The notes beneath the pieces were generated by a model. It did no database searches and was not told the DNA's origin. It was given only the letters and a program-made list of their open reading frames with translations. Shown one piece after another: positions 28,290 through 36,543 of a DNA stretch of 64,000 nucleotides. Source of the stretch: Helicobacter pylori. GTDB taxonomy: Bacteria > Campylobacterota > Campylobacteria > Campylobacterales > Helicobacteraceae. Where the stretch lies: contig NZ_CP051500.1 of the NCBI RefSeq assembly GCF_016755635.1, positions 1,426,001-1,490,000 on the forward strand. The letters are read 5' to 3'. Both the position numbers and the translations under genes were made by a program. Position 1 is the stretch's first letter, and the number at the start of each line of letters is the position of its first letter.

Positions 28290-29936
28290 ATGGATAAAAA
28301 CAACAATAATAATCTGCGCTTGATTTTAGCGATCGCTCTGTCTTTCTTGTTTATCGCTCTTTATAGCTATTTTTTCCAAAAACCAAACAAAACAACAACC
28401 CAAACCACAAAGCAAGAAACAACCAACAACCATACAGCAACAAGTCCTAACGCACCCAACGCCCAACATTTTAGCGTTACTCAAACCATCCCACAAGAGA
28501 GTTTGTTAAGCACGATTTCTTTTGAGCATGCCAAAATTGAAATTGATTCTTTAGGGCGCATCAAACAGGTTTATCTCAAGGATAAAAAATACCTAACCCC
28601 CAAACAAAAGGGCTTTTTAGAGCATGTGGGCCATCTTTTTAGCTCCAAAGAAAATGTGCAACCCCCCCTAAAAGAACTCCCCCTTTTAGCGGCCGATAAA
28701 CTCAAGCCTTTAGAAGTGCGTTTTTTAGACCCCACGCTCAATAACAAAGCGTTCAACACCCCTTATAGCGCTTCAAAAACCACCCTTGGGCCTAACGAAC
28801 AGCTTGTTTTAACCCAAGATTTAGGCGATCTTAGCATCATTAAAACTTTGACTTTCTATGATGATTTGCATTATGATTTAAAAATCGCCTTCAAATCGCC
28901 CAATAACCTTATCCCTAGCTATGTGATCACCAATGGTTACAGGCCGGTGGCTGATTTGGACAGCTACACCTTTTCAGGCGTGCTTTTAGAAAATAACGAC
29001 AAAAAAATTGAAAAAATTGAGGATAAAGACGCTAAAGAAATCAAACGCTTTTCTAACACCCTCTTTTTATCCAGCGTGGATAGGTATTTCACCACCTTGC
29101 TTTTCACTAAAGATCCTCAAGGTTTTGAAGCCTTAATCGATTCAGAAATAGGGACTAAAAACCCCTTAGGCTTCATTTCCCTTAAAAATGAAGCGAATTT
29201 GCATGGCTATATTGGCCCTAAGGATTACCGCTCTTTGAAAGCGATTTCGCCGATACTTACGGATGTGATAGAGTATGGCTTAATCACATTTTTTGCAAAA
29301 GGCGTGTTTGTTTTACTGGATTATTTGTATCAATTTGTGGGCAATTGGGGTTGGGCTATCATTTTTTTAACGATTATCGTGCGCCTAATCCTTTATCCTT
29401 TAAGCTATAAGGGCATGGTGAGCATGCAAAAGCTCAAAGAATTAGCCCCTAAAATGAAAGAACTCCAAGAAAAATACAAGGGCGAACCCCAAAAATTGCA
29501 AGCCCACATGATGCAGCTTTACAAAAAACATGGGGCCAACCCGCTAGGGGGTTGTTTGCCCTTAATTTTACAAATCCCGGTGTTTTTTGCCATTTATAGA
29601 GTGCTTTATAACGCTGTGGAATTGAAAAGCTCAGAGTGGATTCTATGGATCCATGATTTATCCATCATGGATCCGTATTTTATTTTACCGCTTCTTATGG
29701 GAGCGTCTATGTATTGGCACCAAAGCGTTACGCCAAACACCATGACCGATCCCATGCAAGCAAAGATCTTTAAACTCTTACCCCTATTATTCACGATCTT
29801 TTTAATCACTTTCCCTGCAGGCTTAGTCTTGTATTGGACCACGAACAACATCCTTTCGGTGTTGCAACAACTCATCATCAATAAAGTCTTAGAGAACAAA
29901 AAACGCATGCATGCACAAAACAAAAAGGAACATTGA
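28290..29936 (+). CDS. yidC: Membrane protein insertase YidC
   Basis: YidC inserts and folds inner-membrane proteins with or without SecYEG. The 548-residue protein has an N-terminal membrane anchor (residues 10-27) and a low-complexity Thr/Asn/Gln linker. A large periplasmic domain follows, then five C-terminal helices starting near residue 345 (NWGWAIIFLTIIVRLILYPL). The conserved GCLPLILQIPVFFAIY is near 424-439. It is the Gram-negative type with P1 domain. The stop overlaps the jag start. Confidence 0.96.
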   Translation: MDKNNNNNLRLILAIALSFLFIALYSYFFQKPNKTTTQTTKQETTNNHTATSPNAPNAQHFSVTQTIPQESLLSTISFEHAKIEIDSLGRIKQVYLKDKKYLTPKQKGFLEHVGHLFSSKENVQPPLKELPLLAADKLKPLEVRFLDPTLNNKAFNTPYSASKTTLGPNEQLVLTQDLGDLSIIKTLTFYDDLHYDLKIAFKSPNNLIPSYVITNGYRPVADLDSYTFSGVLLENNDKKIEKIEDKDAKEIKRFSNTLFLSSVDRYFTTLLFTKDPQGFEALIDSEIGTKNPLGFISLKNEANLHGYIGPKDYRSLKAISPILTDVIEYGLITFFAKGVFVLLDYLYQFVGNWGWAIIFLTIIVRLILYPLSYKGMVSMQKLKELAPKMKELQEKYKGEPQKLQAHMMQLYKKHGANPLGGCLPLILQIPVFFAIYRVLYNAVELKSSEWILWIHDLSIMDPYFILPLLMGASMYWHQSVTPNTMTDPMQAKIFKLLPLLFTIFLITFPAGLVLYWTTNNILSVLQQLIINKVLENKKRMHAQNKKEH

Positions 29937-30733
29937 TGCAAAATCCTATTGAAATCAAAGCCAAAACCTTAGAAGAAGCCCTTATCCAGGCTTCTATCGC
30001 CTTGAATTGCCCCATTATTAATTTGCAATATGAAGTCATTCAAACGCCCTCTAAAGGTTTTTTAAACATCGGTAAAAAAGAAGCCATTATTTTAGCGAGC
30101 GTTAAAGAAAGCGTTAAAGAGGTTAAAGAAGAGAGCGTTAAAGAAACCAACACGAAAGAAAACCATCAAAACAATATAGAAGAAAAAAAACAAAACTTAG
30201 AAACAGAAACACCGCAAGAAGAAAGAATCACCCCTAAACCCCCTAAAAAAAACCCTAAAGAAGAATCTCATAATGGGGACAAACTCCATGAAATTAAGCA
30301 AGAATTGAAAGACTTATTCTCCCACTTACCCTATAAAATCAATAAAGTGGAAGTCAGCCTTTATGAACCGGGGGTGTTATTGATTAATATTGATGGCGAA
30401 GATTCCGCCCTTTTGATTGGCGAAAAAGGCTATCGTTACAAAGCCCTTTCTTACTTGCTCTTTAACTGGATCCACCCTACTTATGGCTATAGCATCCGCT
30501 TAGAAATTTCTACCTTTTTGCAAAACCAAGAAAAGGTTATGGAAGCGCAACTCCAAAGCGTGATCATGACCGTGCATGAAGTGGGTAAAGGGCAGATGAA
30601 AGCCCCTGATGGCGTTTTAACCTATATCGCTTTAAAGAAGTTGCGAAAAGCGTTCCCCAACAAATATGTCTCCATTAAAACCAACTTAAACGATGAAAAA
30701 TACATCGTCATCAACGACTTTAACAATGAATGA
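29936..30733 (+). CDS. jag: Jag-family RNA-binding protein (KhpB)
   Basis: Jag/KhpB carries Jag-N, KH and R3H domains and is found next to yidC in many bacteria. From the ATG at 29936 the protein has 265 residues. It has an N-terminal Jag-N (AKTLEEALIQASIALNC), then a highly charged Lys/Glu linker (about 60-120), a KH domain with LLIGEKGYRYKALSYLL, and an R3H-like end. I prefer this ATG to the TTG one codon upstream. The stop overlaps the mnmE start by 8 bases. Confidence 0.92.
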   Translation: MQNPIEIKAKTLEEALIQASIALNCPIINLQYEVIQTPSKGFLNIGKKEAIILASVKESVKEVKEESVKETNTKENHQNNIEEKKQNLETETPQEERITPKPPKKNPKEESHNGDKLHEIKQELKDLFSHLPYKINKVEVSLYEPGVLLINIDGEDSALLIGEKGYRYKALSYLLFNWIHPTYGYSIRLEISTFLQNQEKVMEAQLQSVIMTVHEVGKGQMKAPDGVLTYIALKKLRKAFPNKYVSIKTNLNDEKYIVINDFNNE

Positions 30734-32078
30734 CACCATCGCCGCTATCGCCACCCCTTTAGGCAAGGGAGCGATTAGCATCATTAAAATCAGCGGCCAT
30801 AACGCTCTAAATGTCCTCAAACAACTCACCCAAAAACAAGACTTCACCCCCAGATACGCTTATGTGCGCGATATTTTTTCTGATGGTGTTTTATTAGACA
30901 AAGCGTTAGTCATTTATTTCAAAGCCCCTTATAGTTTCACCGGTGAAGATGTGTGCGAAATCCAATGCCATGGAAGCCCCCTTTTAGCGCAACATATCTT
31001 ACAAGCTTGTTTGAATTTAGGGGCTAGGCTTGCTAAAGCGGGGGAATTTAGCAAAAAAGCCTTTTTAAACCATAAAATGGATTTGAGCGAGATTGAAGCG
31101 AGCGTTCAGCTCATCCTTTGTGAAGATGAAAGCGTTTTAAACGCTCTGGCCAGGCAGCTTAAGGGCGAGTTGAAAATTTTTATTGAAGAGGCCAGGAATA
31201 ATCTTTTAAAGCTTTTGGCGAGCTCAGAAGTTTTGATTGATTATAGCGAAGAAGACATCCCTAGCGATTTTTTAAAGGAAGTGTCTTTTAATTTAGAAAA
31301 ACAAATCGCCTCTTTTAAAGACTTATTGGATTTTTCTAACATGCAAAAACAAAAAAACAAAGGGCATGCCTTAAGCATTGTTGGCAAACCCAATGCCGGC
31401 AAAAGTTCCCTATTAAACGCCATGCTTTTAGAAGAAAGGGCTTTAGTGAGCGATATTAAAGGCACGACAAGAGACACTATAGAAGAAGTCATTGAACTAA
31501 AAGGGCATAAGGTGCGCTTGATTGACACGGCTGGCATTAGAGAGAGCGCGGATGAAATAGAGCGTTTAGGGATTGAAAAAAGCCTTAAAAGTTTAGAAAA
31601 TTGCGACATTATTTTGGGCGTGTTTGATCTTTCTAAACCCCTAGAAAAAGAAGATTTTAGCCTTATAGACACCCTTAATCGCGTCAAAAAGCCTTGCATT
31701 GTTGTTTTGAATAAAAACGATTTAGCCCCTAAGTTGGAGCTTGAAATTTTAAAATCTTATCTTAAAATCCCTTATTCTTTACTAGAAACCAACACCCTAA
31801 ATTCCAAGGCTTGTTTGAAAGATTTGAGCCAAAAAATCAGCGCCTTTTTCCCCAAACTAGACACTCAAAACAAGCTCTTACTCACTTCCCTAGCCCAAAA
31901 AACCGCCCTAGAAAACGCCATTTTTGAATTGCAAAACGCTAAAAACCATTTAGAAACTTTGGAGCTTTTTTCTTATCATCTTTTAAGTGCGATAGAAAGC
32001 TTGAACTTGCTCACCCGCCCTTATGAAACCAGCCAAATGCTAGACAGCATGTTTAGCGAATTTTGCTTAGGCAAATGA
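30726..32078 (+). CDS. mnmE: tRNA modification GTPase MnmE
   Basis: MnmE, with MnmG, installs the cmnm5 modification at wobble U34 of certain tRNAs. I start the gene at the ATG at 30726 (NDTIAAIATPLGKGAISIIK), overlapping jag, which gives 450 residues. The G domain has GKPNAGKSSLLNAM (G1) near 216-229, GTTRD (G2), DTAGIRES (G3), and NKND (G4). The C-terminal FCLGK is the usual catalytic Cys motif (CxGK). Confidence 0.96.
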   Translation: MNDTIAAIATPLGKGAISIIKISGHNALNVLKQLTQKQDFTPRYAYVRDIFSDGVLLDKALVIYFKAPYSFTGEDVCEIQCHGSPLLAQHILQACLNLGARLAKAGEFSKKAFLNHKMDLSEIEASVQLILCEDESVLNALARQLKGELKIFIEEARNNLLKLLASSEVLIDYSEEDIPSDFLKEVSFNLEKQIASFKDLLDFSNMQKQKNKGHALSIVGKPNAGKSSLLNAMLLEERALVSDIKGTTRDTIEEVIELKGHKVRLIDTAGIRESADEIERLGIEKSLKSLENCDIILGVFDLSKPLEKEDFSLIDTLNRVKKPCIVVLNKNDLAPKLELEILKSYLKIPYSLLETNTLNSKACLKDLSQKISAFFPKLDTQNKLLLTSLAQKTALENAIFELQNAKNHLETLELFSYHLLSAIESLNLLTRPYETSQMLDSMFSEFCLGK

Positions 32079-32232
32079 AACCGCTTAAAGAATGGGTTAA
32101 AACCCCTTTTTAGCGCCACTTTTTAAGACTTTTTTACACATTAGCGCCGTTTAATACCCATATTATTCACAAAAACAATACTGCCATTTTTCAAAAAGGT
32201 GTAAAATAAGCTAGTTTAAAATATATACATAC

Positions 32233-32238
32233 TATAAG
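32233..32238 (+). promoter_or_regulatory. Candidate -10 of homD
   Basis: TATAAG here is preceded by several AT-rich TATA stretches (32220-32232). It lies about 45 bases upstream of the homD ATG, which has AAGGAG before it. Confidence 0.4.
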
Positions 32239-32283
32239 CTATTTTTGAGTAAAAATGTCAAAAAAGACCATTAAGGAGATTTC

Positions 32284-34524
32284 ATGTTAAAGCTCGCTAG
32301 CAAAACGATTTGTTTGTCCCTAATCGGCTCATTCACCGCTTTAGAAGCCTACCAAAAGCACCAAAAAGACGGCTTTTTTATAGAAGCCGGGTTTGAAACC
32401 GGGCTGTTGCAAGGCACACAAACCCAAGAACAAACCATAGCCACCACTCAAGAAAAACCCAAACCAAAACCCAAACCAAAACCCATTACCCCTCAAAGCA
32501 CCTATGGGAAATACTACATCTCCCAAAGCACCATTTTAAAGAATGCGACTGAGTTGTTTGCAGAGGACAATATCACCAACTTAACCTTTTATTCTTTAAA
32601 CCCTGTGTATGTAACCGCTTATAACCAAGAAAGCGCTGAAGAAGCTGGCTATGGTGATAGCAGTTTGATTATGATACAAAACTTCCTGCCTTATAATTTA
32701 AACAATATTGAGCTGAGCTATACAGACAATCAAGGCAATGTAGTCAGTTTGGGCGTGATAGAGACTATCCCTAAACAATCTCAAATCATTCTGCCCGCAA
32801 GCTTGTTTAACGATCCGCAACTTAACGCCGATGGCTTCCAGCAACTCCAAACCACCACCACAAAATTTTCTGATGCCAGCACGCAGAATCTGTTTGATAA
32901 GCTCAGTAAGGTTACAACCAATCTTCAAATGACTTATATCAATTACAACCAATTTTCTAGCGGTAACGGCACTGGTTCTAAACCCCCATGCCCTCCATAC
33001 GAAAATCAAGAAAACTGCACGGCTAAAGTGCCGTCTTTCACCTCTCAAGACGCTAAGAATTTGACCAATTTAATGCTGAACATGATGGCGGTGTTTGATT
33101 CTAAATCTTGGGAAGATGCTATTAAAAACGCCCCCTTCCAGTTTAGCGACAACAACCTGTCAAAGCCATGTTATTCTGATTATTCTACATGCGTGAATCC
33201 TTACAACGATGGGCTTGTTGATCCTAAATTGATCGCTAAAAATAAAGGAGATGAATACAATATAGAAAACGGGCAAACAGGCTCAGTGATATTAACGCCG
33301 CAAGACGTTATCTATAGCTATAGAGTTACGAATAATCTTTATGTGAATCTCTTGCCCCCAAGAGGAGGGGATTTAGGGCTAGGGTCTCAATATGGCGGCC
33401 CGAATGGCCCAGGCGATGATGGCACCAATTTTGGCGCTTTAGGGATATTGTCTCCTTTCTTGGATCCTGAAATGCTCTTTGGCAAAGAATTGAATAAAGT
33501 CGCCATCATGCAATTAAGAGACATCATCCATGAATACGGGCATACCTTAGGTTATACGCATAACGGGAACATGACTTATCAAAGGGTGCGCATGTGTGTA
33601 GAAAACAATGGGCCAGAAGAGCGCTGTCAGGGCGGGAAGATAGAGCAAGTGAATGGACAAGAAGTGCAAGTGTTTGACAACGGGCATGAAGTGCGAGACA
33701 CCGATGGCTCTTTCTATGATGTGTGTTCTCGTTTTGGCGGCCAAGGCCAGCCCGCTTTCCCTAGCAGTTACCCCAATTCCATTTATACTGATTGCTCTCA
33801 AGTCCCCGCCGGGCTTATAGGCGTTACCAGTGCGGTTTGGCAGCAACTCATCGATCAAAACGCCCTACCGGTGGATTACACTAATTTGAGCAGCCAAACT
33901 AACTATTTAAACGCTAGTTTGAACACGCAAGATTTTGCGACCACTATGCTTAGCGCGATCAGTCAAAGCCTTTCATCTTCTAAATCTAGCACCACTACCT
34001 ATCGCACTTCAAAAACCTCACGGCCCTTTGGAGCCCCCCTATTAGGCGTTAATCTTAAAATGGGCTATCAAAAATACTTTAATGATTACTTAGGGTTGTC
34101 TTCTTATGGCATTATCAAATACAACTACGCTCAAGCCAATAACGAAAAAATCCAACAATTAAGCTATGGCGTGGGAATGGATGTGTTGTTTGATTTCATC
34201 ACCAATTACACCAACGAAAAGAACCCTAAAAACAATCTAACCAAGAAAGTTTTCACTTCCTCTCTTGGGGTGTTTGGGGGGTTAAGGGGCTTATACAACA
34301 GCTATTATTTGTTGAACCAATACAAAGGGAGCGGTAATTTAAATGTGACCGGTGGGTTGAATTACCGCTACAAGCATTCTAAATATTCTATAGGCATTAG
34401 CGTTCCTTTGGTCCAGTTGAAATCTAGGGTCGTTTCTAGCGATGGTGCAACCACCAATTCTATCACTCTCAATGAAGGGGGCAGTCATTTTAAAGTGTTT
34501 TTTAACTATGGGTGGATTTTCTAG
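32284..34524 (+). CDS. homD: Outer-membrane protein HomD (Hom family)
   Basis: HomD is one of the small Hom family of H. pylori outer-membrane proteins. The 746-residue protein has a signal peptide (LASKTICLSLIGSFTALEA). The mature N-terminus DGFFIEAGFETGLLQG is typical of Hop/Hom proteins. A lysine-proline repeat (KPKPKPKPKP) lies near residues 59-68. A long extracellular domain with paired Cys follows, then a C-terminal barrel ending FKVFFNYGWIF with the terminal Phe. By synteny it is HP1453. Downstream a GTTAAAAA/TTTTTAAC hairpin may terminate transcription. Confidence 0.88.
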   Translation: MLKLASKTICLSLIGSFTALEAYQKHQKDGFFIEAGFETGLLQGTQTQEQTIATTQEKPKPKPKPKPITPQSTYGKYYISQSTILKNATELFAEDNITNLTFYSLNPVYVTAYNQESAEEAGYGDSSLIMIQNFLPYNLNNIELSYTDNQGNVVSLGVIETIPKQSQIILPASLFNDPQLNADGFQQLQTTTTKFSDASTQNLFDKLSKVTTNLQMTYINYNQFSSGNGTGSKPPCPPYENQENCTAKVPSFTSQDAKNLTNLMLNMMAVFDSKSWEDAIKNAPFQFSDNNLSKPCYSDYSTCVNPYNDGLVDPKLIAKNKGDEYNIENGQTGSVILTPQDVIYSYRVTNNLYVNLLPPRGGDLGLGSQYGGPNGPGDDGTNFGALGILSPFLDPEMLFGKELNKVAIMQLRDIIHEYGHTLGYTHNGNMTYQRVRMCVENNGPEERCQGGKIEQVNGQEVQVFDNGHEVRDTDGSFYDVCSRFGGQGQPAFPSSYPNSIYTDCSQVPAGLIGVTSAVWQQLIDQNALPVDYTNLSSQTNYLNASLNTQDFATTMLSAISQSLSSSKSSTTTYRTSKTSRPFGAPLLGVNLKMGYQKYFNDYLGLSSYGIIKYNYAQANNEKIQQLSYGVGMDVLFDFITNYTNEKNPKNNLTKKVFTSSLGVFGGLRGLYNSYYLLNQYKGSGNLNVTGGLNYRYKHSKYSIGISVPLVQLKSRVVSSDGATTNSITLNEGGSHFKVFFNYGWIF

Positions 34525-34526
34525 GG

Positions 34527-34547
34527 GTTAAAAATATTCTTTTTAAC
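34527..34547 (+). terminator. Probable terminator of homD
   Basis: GTTAAAAA and TTTTTAAC form an 8-bp stem three bases after the homD stop. The T-rich right arm doubles as the U-tract. Confidence 0.55.
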
Positions 34548-34560
34548 TCTCTATTGGCTC

Positions 34561-34842
34561 CTAAGAATTAAGAGCGAATTGCCAAATTTCACTAGCATTC
34601 TTAGGCTTAAAGTTTTCAGTCGTATTAGGATTATCAATATCTAATAAATCTTTTTTTAACTCATCATTAGGAATATATTTACTAGCTAAATTCTCATCTT
34701 TCTTAGCTTGAGAATATTGCTTTTTAATCTCTTTCATTTGTGTTTTAATTTCTAAAACCTTACTTTGATATTTAGCTAATTGTTTTTCTAATTTGCCAAG
34801 CTCTTTATAAAAATTAGCCCCCATTTCTACATTTTTTAACAT
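34561..34842 (-). CDS. Small coiled-coil protein of accessory origin
   Basis: The 93-residue ORF has a long amphipathic helix (about residues 12-60), rich in Lys, Gln and Glu, with heptad-like hydrophobics, then a short polar tail. I recognise no family. It is divergent from the truncated mobC and not part of the remembered core order, so I infer it came in with a mobile element. TAAGGAGATAAG precedes the ATG. Confidence 0.55.
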   Translation of the reverse strand: MLKNVEMGANFYKELGKLEKQLAKYQSKVLEIKTQMKEIKKQYSQAKKDENLASKYIPNDELKKDLLDIDNPNTTENFKPKNASEIWQFALNS

Positions 34843-34924
34843 CTTATCTCCTTAACTTAATCAATCATAACAACCCCATTATATCTAAACTTAACCACAA
34901 TAAAATGGGTAACCACAAATAACG

Positions 34925-34975
34925 GCGGCTATAAATACCGCTTATTCTTGCAATGGGGTAATCCCCCTTGACCCC
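34925..34975. other. Possible origin-of-transfer remnant
   Basis: Two inverted repeats are packed here: AGCGG/CCGC around 34926-34941 and GGGGTAATCCCC at 34955-34966, followed by CTTGACCCCC. Hairpin-rich sequence directly upstream of a mobC gene is where mobilisable plasmids carry oriT. I cannot match a known nic site. Confidence 0.3.
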
Positions 34976-34986
34976 CTAAAAATCAA

Positions 34987-35262
34987 ATGAGAGAACAGGT
35001 GAATACAAACAAACAAGTTATTAAAAGTCTTAGGCTATCTAAAGAACAATGGCAAACTATCCAAACTCAAATGCAAGAAAAAAATTTAAACTTTTCGCAA
35101 TTAGTTTTAAACTTTCTTTTAACTCAAAACTCACAAACTCCAACAAAATCTAAAAAACAAAAAGCTATTGTCAATAAAGAGCTAATCATTGAATTAGCTA
35201 AGTGGGGAAACAATTTAAATCAAATCGCTAAATGTCTCAACACTAATAAAGAAGCGTTGTAA
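34987..35262 (+). pseudogene. Truncated MobC-like mobilisation protein
   Basis: The 91-residue ORF has an N-terminal ribbon-helix-helix-like part (VIKSLRLSKEQWQTIQTQMQ). It ends inside the MobC-family motif ELAKWGNNLNQIAKCLNTNK, where full-length MobC proteins continue. MobC assists a relaxase at oriT. No relaxase gene is nearby. I call it a truncated gene because the family C-terminal helix is absent and the sequence changes abruptly after 35262. Confidence 0.65.
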
Positions 35263-35366
35263 TCATTTGAAAGCGTGCTAGCGATCAGATGACCCATGCT
35301 AGCTTTTTCTGCAATGTAAAGATTAGGCATTGTCGTTTGCTTCCAAAATGATCGCAAAAGTGTCTA

Positions 35367-35645
35367 ATGGAATGTGTTTTTTTGCCAAGCTATCTCTTAG
35401 AGCCATATGAGAAACTGCTCACGCCTGAAGCTAGAAAACTTTTGGAACAACAGGCTCTAGATTGTTTGAAAAACGCCAAAACTGAAGCCGACAGAAAAGA
35501 ATGTGTCAAAAACCTCCCCAAAAACTTGAGAAAAGAGATTTTAGATAAAAACAGCTTAGAAGCCTATAAAACGCCCCAAAAGTCAAGGACAAACCCGCTT
35601 ATAAAGGAAACCCCTAAGCTTAAAAGCTTAAGGGAACGCTCTTGA
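35367..35645 (+). pseudogene. CagY/VirB10 repeat-region fragment fused to an aapA unit
   Basis: The reading frame encodes LLTPEARKLLEQQALDCLKN and TEADRKECVKNLPKNL. These match my memory of the repeat modules in the middle of CagY, the giant VirB10 homologue of the cag secretion system. The match stops at residue 68 (AYK), at base 35567. From there the frame runs antisense through the 3' part of the aapA copy 3 unit and is not real protein. The first 15 residues do not look like CagY. It is a fragment, far from the cag island. Confidence 0.6.
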
Positions 35646-35650
35646 AAAAA

Positions 35651-35744
35651 TCAGCGTTTCACAGAAACGATCACTTTAAGCCCTAAAAAAGCAAACTCAA
35701 AGTATAATGTTTTGAGAAGAGCGTTTGCCACTTTTGCGTTTCAT
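35651..35744 (-). pseudogene. Frameshifted AapA-family toxin, copy 3
   Basis: The minus-strand ORF starts MKRKSGKRS. One extra base relative to the intact copies shifts the frame before the [11 protein letters not shown] segment, so translation stops after 15 codons (…SQNIIL). The original 3' half (VIVSVKR, stop at 35651) is intact in the shifted frame. The length from start to old stop is 94 instead of 93 bases. The toxin is therefore inactive here. Confidence 0.75.
35703..35708 (+). promoter_or_regulatory. IsoA-like antisense promoter, copy 3
   Basis: TATAAT is retained on the strand opposite the broken toxin, in the same place as in copies 1 and 2. The antitoxin RNA could still be made although the toxin is dead. 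Confidence 0.5.
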
Positions 35745-35896
35745 GGCATGCTCCTTACAATGTTGGTCTGCCCCATATCGTAACTATGGGGCGTGATGAA
35801 ATCCTACAACAAACCCCCTTAAAATCTCATCTAATCAAACACAAGGCGTTTTTAAAACATTAAAGAATGAGCGTTATTAAGCGGTATTGTTTAAAA

Positions 35897-36523
35897 CTAA
35901 TGCTTCAAACAATCTTCAAACAAATACTGATGCTCGCTAGGTAAAGCGTCAAATAAGGCTTTGGCTAAATCTTGCATTTCTTTTAAGGCTTTATTACTGC
36001 TTCTTAAAGTCAATAAATTTTGCAAGCTCCTAGCGTTAATGCTATACGCTAAATGCGTTTTATAGCTCTCCGGCATGGCGTATTTGGCTAAATCGTTTTT
36101 AATGTTATGCTCGCTCAATAAAACCCTGAGATTTTCCAAAGCTAAAACGCTCATTGCATCCACTTTTTCATTATCCACAAACACTAAAAACTCTTTGGCT
36201 CTTTTTAAATTCGTTTCATTAAGGGGTAAAAAGCTCTCCACTTCTTTCAATTCCCTTAAAGTGTAGCGGCTTGATTTCACGCTCAAGCTCGCTATGCGGT
36301 GCCGGCTCAATTCTTGCAACGCTCCCCTACTCAAACCCTTGATTTCAAAATTGTAATAAAGATGCTCTAAAGTGGAAGAATGCCTAAAAATATTCCCCAC
36401 CCTGTGAATGAGCTCCTTATCTTTAGAGCCTCCATCATCGCTGTATTCAAAGCTCTGCCAGCAAGTGCGGATCGCTTGGCTTGCAATGTCTAAAGGGGTG
36501 TAATGCTTACAAATCACTTCCAT
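35897..36523 (-). CDS. thyX: Flavin-dependent thymidylate synthase ThyX
   Basis: ThyX makes dTMP from dUMP with FAD, NADPH and methylene-tetrahydrofolate; H. pylori lacks ThyA. The 208-residue protein has the signature RHRIASLSVKS (about residues 76-86), which fits RHR-x7-S. The N-terminus HYTPLDIASQAIRTCW is also typical. It is last in the punB-HP1531-glmS-thyX run. HP1533 by synteny. Confidence 0.95.
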   Translation of the reverse strand: MEVICKHYTPLDIASQAIRTCWQSFEYSDDGGSKDKELIHRVGNIFRHSSTLEHLYYNFEIKGLSRGALQELSRHRIASLSVKSSRYTLRELKEVESFLPLNETNLKRAKEFLVFVDNEKVDAMSVLALENLRVLLSEHNIKNDLAKYAMPESYKTHLAYSINARSLQNLLTLRSSNKALKEMQDLAKALFDALPSEHQYLFEDCLKH

Positions 36524-36543
36524 TATCTTACTCCTAATCGCTT

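Larger units (their letters stand above)
35568..35824 (-). repeat. aapA/isoA unit, copy 3 (inverted)
   Basis: This 257-base unit is the inverted counterpart of copies 1 and 2, with the same boundary sequences. It includes the 5' hairpin (GCCCCATAGTTACGATATGGGGC) and TAAGGAG before the toxin start. Together with copies 1-2 it frames 20.5 kb of chromosome as an inverted repeat. Confidence 0.8.

Noticed and set aside
28661-28668. C7 tract in yidC as a phase-variation site
   Set aside because: Seven bases is short, the gene is essential and the frame is intact.
36075-36266. Plus-strand frames within thyX, glmS and other genes
   Set aside because: Overlapping antisense frames with no ribosome sites and no family features.
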